This document shows, one piece after another, positions 4,949-9,607 of a DNA stretch of 9,607 nucleotides. A program made the translations under genes and the position numbers. This DNA is from Clostridiales bacterium (GTDB taxonomy: Bacteria > Bacillota > Clostridia > UBA8921): the NCBI GenBank assembly GCA_003535395.1, contig DOHE01000138.1, positions 1 to 9,607 of the forward strand. Reading direction: 5' to 3'. The notes below the pieces were generated by a model. The model was not told the origin of the DNA. It did not search any database and worked only from the letters and a program-made list of their open reading frames with translations. Within the stretch, counting starts at the first letter, position 1, and every line of letters begins with the position of its first letter.

Positions 4949-6508
4949 ATGAGAAGTTGGAGAAGATTTGTTGTTTTTATGCTTTCACTGGTTATGCTCG
5001 TTTCGGCGACAGCAGGATGCAAAAGCGGGAGCAAGACAGCAACCACCGGCAAAGCAGCGACAGCAGGCAAGGCCACTACCGCAGCCAAGGCGGGCGCAAC
5101 AGGAGCAAAGACCACGGCGAAAACATCCACGAATCCAATCACGGGAGCCGATTTGGGACCGGGTGAAGATCCAGGAGCAGGAAATGGGCCATCCGAAGAG
5201 CCTGCAGAAGATCCCTCAGACGAACCGGATGCAAACACAATCGACATGGGAGGCAGGACCATCCGATTGGTTTCCCTGTGGCTTCCGCCGGCACCGGACC
5301 GGGAATCCCTGCTTGGAGTCGGGACCGAAGAATATGACGCTTTTTACTACAGCCTGCAGGAGGCTGAAAAAAAGTACAATGTAAAGCTGGATCTTGTGAA
5401 AGGCAGTTCAACTGTCCGTAATGATTTTACGAATGCAGTCCTGGCAGGCCTTGTGCCTTGCGAAGCCCTGGAAACCACCAATACCCATCCCATTCCAAAC
5501 CTGGCTTTGCAGAACATGATCATTCCTGTGGATGAATATGTGGATTTTACCAGTCCCCTGTGGAGTTTTGGTGCAGTCAATTCCATTTCCTACTGGAAAG
5601 GAAAACACTGGGGTATTGCTTCTGGAATCATGTATCCCGGGCAGATCGGTTCCTGTGTTATCTATAATAAAGATATTTTTAACCAGGAAGGGATCCAGGA
5701 TCCGCAGGATCTGATGGATCAGGACAACTGGAACTGGGATACATTTCTTGAAGCAGCCCGGTTGGCGACCAAAGATCTTAACGGAGACGGTGTGGTGGAT
5801 CAATTTGGTATGACCGGATCCTACGATCGTTTCATCAACAACCTGATTTTTTCCAACGGAGGGCGGTTGACATACCTGGAGAATGACAAGAGCTACGTGT
5901 CGATCACAGATCCGAAAGTCATCAAAGCAGTTCAGTTTGGAATGGACCTTGTGAATGTATATAAGGTAGTGGAACCTTTGACTTACACAACAAAACGAAA
6001 TTATAATAACCGGGCGGAAATATTTGATCAGGGGAAGGCGGGCATGTTGATTACGGAAGGATATGATCTTAAATATCGTATTCAGGCGGGGATCAATGCC
6101 GCACTGGCCATGTTGCCCAAGGGACCGGATGCAAATGTTTATGGAAACGTGATGATATCCGGAAGATTCTTTATATTCCCAATCACCCTCACCAGCGATC
6201 CGGCAGCAGGAGATATCATCCGGGTCGTTGCAGATGCCAACTGTTCCTGGGATAAAAGCAAGTCTTTTTGGCAGGGAGAGAGGAAAGTATATACAACTCC
6301 CCAGTATGGTACGGAAAGAGATCGGAAAATCAGTTCCCAGTATGCGGCTTCCGTCGACTATCCTCATGAACAGGCCTATCCGGGATTTCCAGGAAAATAC
6401 CAAAGTGCTGTCCTTGGTGTGTTCAGTGGACAGACCGGTCTGGGGGCCGCGCTGGAATCCATCCGGGCACCGTTGCAGACCATTTTGGATGATACGATCA
6501 ACAAATGA
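4949..6508 (+). CDS. ABC-type sugar-binding lipoprotein (extracellular solute-binding protein family 1)
   Basis: This is a 519-residue lipid-anchored binding protein, expected to capture an oligosaccharide outside the cell and pass it to an ABC permease. The signal peptide MRSWRRFVVFMLSLVMLVSA ends at a TAGC lipobox with Cys24 as the anchor. GGAGG six bases upstream fixes the start at 4949. Residues 25-62 are a repetitive K/A/T/G linker, and 63-97 a Pro/Asp/Glu-rich stretch. The binding fold starts near 102 (GGRTIRLVSLWLP) and shows typical family-1 features: DNWNWDTFLEAARLATKDLN (259-278), an EF-hand-like DLNGDGVVDQFGM (276-288), the INNLIFSNGG block (296-305), ITDPKVIKAVQF (319-330), and FDQGKAGMLITEGYD (359-373). 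The tail near 500 is amphipathic helix. No permease genes are present in the window, so partners are encoded elsewhere or beyond the right edge. Ligand cannot be read from sequence; the neighbouring GH29 gene suggests a fucose-containing or related glycan. Confidence 0.88.
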   Translation: MRSWRRFVVFMLSLVMLVSATAGCKSGSKTATTGKAATAGKATTAAKAGATGAKTTAKTSTNPITGADLGPGEDPGAGNGPSEEPAEDPSDEPDANTIDMGGRTIRLVSLWLPPAPDRESLLGVGTEEYDAFYYSLQEAEKKYNVKLDLVKGSSTVRNDFTNAVLAGLVPCEALETTNTHPIPNLALQNMIIPVDEYVDFTSPLWSFGAVNSISYWKGKHWGIASGIMYPGQIGSCVIYNKDIFNQEGIQDPQDLMDQDNWNWDTFLEAARLATKDLNGDGVVDQFGMTGSYDRFINNLIFSNGGRLTYLENDKSYVSITDPKVIKAVQFGMDLVNVYKVVEPLTYTTKRNYNNRAEIFDQGKAGMLITEGYDLKYRIQAGINAALAMLPKGPDANVYGNVMISGRFFIFPITLTSDPAAGDIIRVVADANCSWDKSKSFWQGERKVYTTPQYGTERDRKISSQYAASVDYPHEQAYPGFPGKYQSAVLGVFSGQTGLGAALESIRAPLQTILDDTINK

Positions 6509-6543
6509 TGATTACCTAAAATCTTTGTACCAATGCTGAAATA

Positions 6544-6574
6544 CGGCAGGATGCGGCAAAATCGCATTCTGCCG
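6544..6574 (+). terminator. Strong hairpin after the sugar-binding lipoprotein gene
   Basis: CGGCAGGATGCG (6544-6555) pairs with CGCATTCTGCCG (6563-6574) as a 12-bp stem with one G-U pair and a seven-base loop, beginning 35 bases after the stop codon. The tail is only GTTATT, so termination efficiency may be low. It may instead protect the 3' end of the binding-protein message and set its level above that of downstream genes. Confidence 0.55.
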
Positions 6575-6605
6575 GTTATTCAGATTGAGAATTGCATGTG
6601 ACCGG

Positions 6606-6635
6606 TTGTAAAAGATAACCGTACGTTGTTATACT
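6606..6635 (+). promoter_or_regulatory. Candidate promoter of the AraC-family regulator gene
   Basis: TTGTAA (6606-6611) and TATACT (6630-6635) are four and five of six to the -35 and -10 consensus, with an 18-base spacer. The -35 falls inside a small inverted repeat, CGGTT (6604... ) with AACCG (6617-6621). Transcription would start near 6642, so the leader would hold little more than the GAGGG ribosome binding site at 6642-6646. This is a moderate call. Confidence 0.4.
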
Positions 6636-6653
6636 GTTGCTGAGGGCAAAGAA

Positions 6654-7523
6654 ATGATTAAAGTCGATACCCATATAAATTATTTTGGACAGGGCCAGTG
6701 CTTTCAAATTTGGAATGTTGAGAGAGACTCAGTGACCTATAATATCGTATATATTATTTTGGGAGGCAAAGGCCAGTATATCGACGTCGAAAAGGAAATC
6801 GAATTTAAAAAAAATCACCTCTATATTTTGCCGGCAAACCGGCATTACCTGCTTAAGCGTTTTCCGGAAGAACCGCTGGATCATATCTGGTTTCATGTGG
6901 ACATCTTCCCGGCCCTGGACAGAAATTCTGTGATTGAGTTCAATATTGATGATAAAAAATATATACGGAACATCGTGGATTCCATTTCCTGCCGGATCAA
7001 AGACAGCCTTCGTTACTGGAAAAAGAATTCAAAGTTACTGGACAGGATGGTGAAGGATGATAATTATGTATCCGGTTTTGCACCCTTGACTATGCAAAAT
7101 CAAATCCAGGATCTGCCCGGCTACACCAATAATTTCAATATCCTGAATGCACTCCTGATATGCCTGCTGACCTGTGTGATGCAGGAAGAAAGACAAAACA
7201 TATTCCTTATTGACAATCCTTACGTGGAGAAGGCATTTCAATTTATCCGCAAGCACTACAGGGAGGATATCGACAATCAGACCATAGCAGATCACCTGAA
7301 CATCAGCAGACTGCATCTTATTAAAATATTCAAACAAAAAATGAACACCACACCCCATAAATTCTTATTGAATTATCGGGTTTCCATGGCAGATCTTTTT
7401 CTTTCGCATGGGCTCAACATCTCTGAGACTGCAGAACAGGTGGGGATCGAGCCACAGTCATTATCCAGGGTATATAGACGGATCAGGGGGTATGCGCCCC
7501 GGGAAGCAAAAAAACTGGATTGA
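6654..7523 (+). CDS. AraC-family transcriptional regulator
   Basis: This is a 289-residue one-component regulator. The N-terminal half (about 1-170) fits the cupin-like ligand-binding domain of AraC proteins, with the typical NHLYILPANRHY turn (54-65) and DHIWFHVDIF (76-85). The C-terminal DNA-binding domain begins near NPYVEKAFQFIRKHY (188-202). Its first helix-turn-helix is NQTIADHLNISRLHLIKIFK (208-227), and the second is ISETAEQVGIEPQSLSRVYR (256-275), ending in RRIRGYAPREAKK. The second helix-turn-helix departs from the usual GFxDxxYFxRxFK signature. GAGGG seven bases upstream supports the ATG at 6654. It lies between a sugar-binding protein and a GH29 glycosidase, which suggests a local activator responding to the sugar they handle. 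The tandem repeat at 4836-4867 is its most obvious candidate site. Confidence 0.92.
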   Translation: MIKVDTHINYFGQGQCFQIWNVERDSVTYNIVYIILGGKGQYIDVEKEIEFKKNHLYILPANRHYLLKRFPEEPLDHIWFHVDIFPALDRNSVIEFNIDDKKYIRNIVDSISCRIKDSLRYWKKNSKLLDRMVKDDNYVSGFAPLTMQNQIQDLPGYTNNFNILNALLICLLTCVMQEERQNIFLIDNPYVEKAFQFIRKHYREDIDNQTIADHLNISRLHLIKIFKQKMNTTPHKFLLNYRVSMADLFLSHGLNISETAEQVGIEPQSLSRVYRRIRGYAPREAKKLD

Positions 7524-7581
7524 AACAGACAAACAAGAAAACAGGCTTACGATATCATTATAAGGAAGAGTGTGAAAATTG

Positions 7582-8886
7582 ATGAATTTCGGAGACAAAC
7601 GAGACTGGTTTTTTGAAAGACGGTTTGGCATGTTTGTGCACTGGGGGATCTATGCTGTCCATGCATACCATGAACAGGAAACCTTTAGACTGGGCATTCC
7701 CCGGGCGGAATATGAGCCGGTGATGCAAGAGTTCAATCCGGTGAACTACGACCCGGATGCCTGGCTTGACCTGATGGAGGAGGCCGGGATGGAATACATC
7801 ACCTTCACGACCAAGCACGTCGACGGATTTTGCATGTGGGATACGAAGGAAACGGATTTCAATGTCATGAAAACTCCCTGCGGAAAGGATACACTGGATA
7901 TGCTGGCACAGGCCTGTCACAGGCGGGGCATACCCTTATGCCTCTATTATTCCTGCGCAGATATGCATCATCCCAACTATCCCAACCAGGGAAGACCCTA
8001 CGAACATTTGTATCCGCAGCCGGGAGACCGGCCGGATCTTAGCAAATACATAGATTATGTCGAGCGGCAGCTGACGGAGCTTTGCACCCGGTATGGGGAG
8101 ATCTCTGGTATTTTCTGGGATGCCAACGTGGCCAAACACAGGGATCCGTCCATCAATGCCATGATCCGAAAATTCCAGCCCGGAGCAGTGATCAATGACC
8201 GGGGATACGATGAGGGAGATTACGGAACTCCGGAACGGGACTATAAGAAAGATCAGCTGGACAAAATCGTCCGGTTTGAAAAACCCACAGAAACCTGCCA
8301 GGCGATCGGGATGGAGAGCTGGGGATACCGGGAAGGGGAGACATACTACAGCAGCAAGTATATGATGCAAAGCATCGATCGGACGCTGGCCATGGGGGGC
8401 AACTACCTGCTCAATGCAGGGCCGAAAGCCGACGGGACCATCCCGCAGGAATGTATAACGGTTCTTCGTAAGATCGGGGACTGGTACAAGCGGGTCAGGG
8501 AAGCTTTTGACGGAACTGCACCGGCCTCGGAACTGATCACCAGCCACGACATGATGCTCACGCGCAAAGGCAACACCCTGTATCTCCATCTGCACAAGGA
8601 TCCTGCCGGCAACTCTGTGCTGCTCGATCCCCTGGCGGTACTGCCGATCCGTGCGACCTTGCTCAACGACGGCAGGGAACTGGGTTTTCGCCGGGATATG
8701 GGAGTTCGCCACTGGAAAATGGGAATGGAACCTTTGCGCATCCTGAACCTGCCAACCGAGGAATTCACCCACCAGGTCATGGTGATCAAACTGGAATTTG
8801 ATGAGCAGGGAGCCCTTCCGCCGGAGCTGCTTGTGGGTCGTCCGGCAAACGGGCAGAACCTTTCAGAAGGAGAAACAGCACTATGA
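7582..8886 (+). CDS. Glycoside hydrolase family 29 (alpha-L-fucosidase family), cytoplasmic
   Basis: This 434-residue GH29 enzyme has no signal peptide and so should act on imported sugars. The barrel starts with RRFGMFVHWGIY (13-24); then TTKHVDGFCMWDTKETDFN (76-94), LCLYYSCADMHHPNYP (119-134), ISGIFWDAN (174-182), VINDRGYDEGDYGTPERDY (203-221), MESWGYREGETYYSSKYMM (244-262) and GGNYLLNAGPKADGTIP (272-288). A beta-rich C-terminal domain covers about 315-410. By alignment with my memory of Thermotoga maritima fucosidase, Asp180 is the nucleophile, Glu218 the acid/base and Arg207 a substrate-binding residue. The usual KHHDG fucose-binding motif is KHVDG here, and the usual EWY is replaced by EQE (31-33), so the sugar accepted may not be plain fucose. 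The ATG at 7582 is preferred; a TTG at 7579 is in frame and slightly better spaced from AAGGAAG. The gene overlaps the next by four bases (ATGA). Confidence 0.9.
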   Translation: MNFGDKRDWFFERRFGMFVHWGIYAVHAYHEQETFRLGIPRAEYEPVMQEFNPVNYDPDAWLDLMEEAGMEYITFTTKHVDGFCMWDTKETDFNVMKTPCGKDTLDMLAQACHRRGIPLCLYYSCADMHHPNYPNQGRPYEHLYPQPGDRPDLSKYIDYVERQLTELCTRYGEISGIFWDANVAKHRDPSINAMIRKFQPGAVINDRGYDEGDYGTPERDYKKDQLDKIVRFEKPTETCQAIGMESWGYREGETYYSSKYMMQSIDRTLAMGGNYLLNAGPKADGTIPQECITVLRKIGDWYKRVREAFDGTAPASELITSHDMMLTRKGNTLYLHLHKDPAGNSVLLDPLAVLPIRATLLNDGRELGFRRDMGVRHWKMGMEPLRILNLPTEEFTHQVMVIKLEFDEQGALPPELLVGRPANGQNLSEGETAL

Positions 8887-9607
8887 CATACCGTGCGGTT
8901 TTGAGTACAGTTTTGAGGGTGTTTTTGAGTGTGTTTATGGGAGTTGTCGTCATGTTGACCGGATGTTCTGTCGGCGGAAATAAGAAAGCCGAAGATGAAA
9001 AACGTTATCAGGCCGTTCTTGCCCACCAGCCGGTGGGGTACTGGCCGGCGGATGAGGGAGAGGGGGACGTGCTTACCGACCGTTCCGGCAAGGGCAACAA
9101 CGGGAAAATATACAATATTCCCTGGGCAAAGGGACTTTTGGATTTTACCAGCCGGTACCAGTGGATCGAAATCCCTGTTCTGCCGGAATACCAGGGGAGA
9201 TCCTTTACCCTGGGGGGGTGGATCTGCACCCGTATCACATATATCAACAACGGCATGACTTTTATCGGGAGTGCAAAAGGGATCACAAACAACACAGAGC
9301 TGACGAATGTGGCATTTGCCTTGCGGATCGGAGCGAAAAACACAGTGGATGCTGTAAGCAGCGGCAAGGCGGATGCTCTGGGTTCCAGGACCAGGGGGAT
9401 CGCGATCGAACCGTTGAAGTGGCAGCATGTCATGTACACCTTTGAAAACGGCAATGCAAGTCTGTATATCAATGGCAGCCTGGTGCAATCAGCGGCGGGA
9501 GTTGCGTTTGAAAGCCTGAAATTTCCGCTGATGATCGGATATGAATCCGGATGGTGGGATGTCAACGGCGGGTCAAAATCCCTGGACGGGACGGTGCGTG
9601 ACATCGT
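8883..9607 (+). CDS. LamG/concanavalin-like domain lipoprotein, 3' end cut by window edge
   Basis: The frame is open from the ATG at 8883 to the right edge (241 residues seen). The signal peptide (TVLRVFLSVFMGVVVMLTGC, 9-28) ends in a good lipobox LTGC with Cys28 as the lipid anchor. A short charged linker is followed by a LamG-type jelly-roll domain: PVGYWPADEGEGDVLTDRSG (50-69), GKGNNGKIYN (69-78), YQWIEIP (92-98), FTLGGWI (108-114), KWQHVMYTFENGNASLYING (179-198) and PLMIGYESGWW (215-225). These are the hallmarks of LamG_3 / concanavalin-like sugar-binding modules. The start overlaps the stop of the GH29 gene as ATGA, and AAGGAG lies ten bases upstream, which implies translational coupling. 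It probably binds a glycan at the cell surface; further catalytic or binding domains may lie beyond the window. Confidence 0.85.
   Translation, partial: MTYRAVLSTVLRVFLSVFMGVVVMLTGCSVGGNKKAEDEKRYQAVLAHQPVGYWPADEGEGDVLTDRSGKGNNGKIYNIPWAKGLLDFTSRYQWIEIPVLPEYQGRSFTLGGWICTRITYINNGMTFIGSAKGITNNTELTNVAFALRIGAKNTVDAVSSGKADALGSRTRGIAIEPLKWQHVMYTFENGNASLYINGSLVQSAAGVAFESLKFPLMIGYESGWWDVNGGSKSLDGTVRDI

Noticed and set aside
5408..6403. Minus-strand open frame of 331 codons
   Set aside because: Antisense shadow of the sugar-binding lipoprotein gene, which has a signal peptide, ribosome binding site and promoter.
7524..7581. Separate promoter for the GH29 gene
   Set aside because: TTGAAA and TATAAG are present but wrongly spaced; no acceptable -35/-10 pair was found, so read-through from the regulator gene is likelier.
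7936..9488. Long minus-strand frames opposite the GH29 and LamG genes
   Set aside because: The plus-strand frames show conserved family motifs and coupled starts; the minus-strand translations do not.

Overview
The window looks like chromosomal DNA of an anaerobic Gram-positive bacterium, most likely a member of the Clostridia (inference). The reasons are an oxygen-sensitive class III ribonucleotide reductase, three exported proteins with lipoprotein signal peptides, a thioredoxin-type arsenate reductase, purine-rich ribosome binding sites and near-consensus sigma-A-type promoters. There is no tRNA, rRNA, CRISPR array or transposase, and no gene-free stretch longer than about 300 bases.

Left half, bases 1-4710, all genes on the minus strand. 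The truncated anaerobic ribonucleoside-triphosphate reductase gene nrdD runs off the left edge. Its promoter is flanked by two near-mirror NrdR boxes 32 bp apart. To its right is a PstS-like phosphate-binding lipoprotein whose two sequence halves are in swapped order (circular permutation). Its promoter region carries a PhoP-type TTTACA direct repeat with an 11-bp period, and its leader can fold over its own ribosome binding site. Next come a thioredoxin-type arsenate reductase (arsC), a 60-residue ribbon-helix-helix protein and an SPFH/Band-7 membrane protein. The last two form an operon driven by a strong promoter, with a tandem 11-bp repeat just downstream of the predicted transcription start.

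Right half, bases 4790-9607, all genes on the plus strand. This is a carbohydrate-use locus: a family-1 extracellular solute-binding lipoprotein with a long low-complexity linker, an AraC-family regulator, a cytoplasmic GH29 glycosidase of the alpha-L-fucosidase family, and the start of a LamG/concanavalin-like lipoprotein cut by the right edge. The first gene has a good promoter preceded by a 10-bp direct repeat with a 21-bp period abutting the -35 element, the geometry expected for an AraC-family activator. No ABC permease genes are visible, so the binding protein must work with permeases elsewhere.

How the genes work together (inference): the left half combines dNTP supply under anaerobiosis (NrdR), phosphate scavenging (PhoP) and arsenate detoxification, where arsenate is a phosphate mimic. 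The right half would sense and bind a glycan fragment, import it, and cleave it in the cytoplasm. The most notable items are the permuted PstS, its double layer of control signals, the paired NrdR boxes, the AraC-like tandem site, and the altered sugar-binding motif of the GH29 enzyme.
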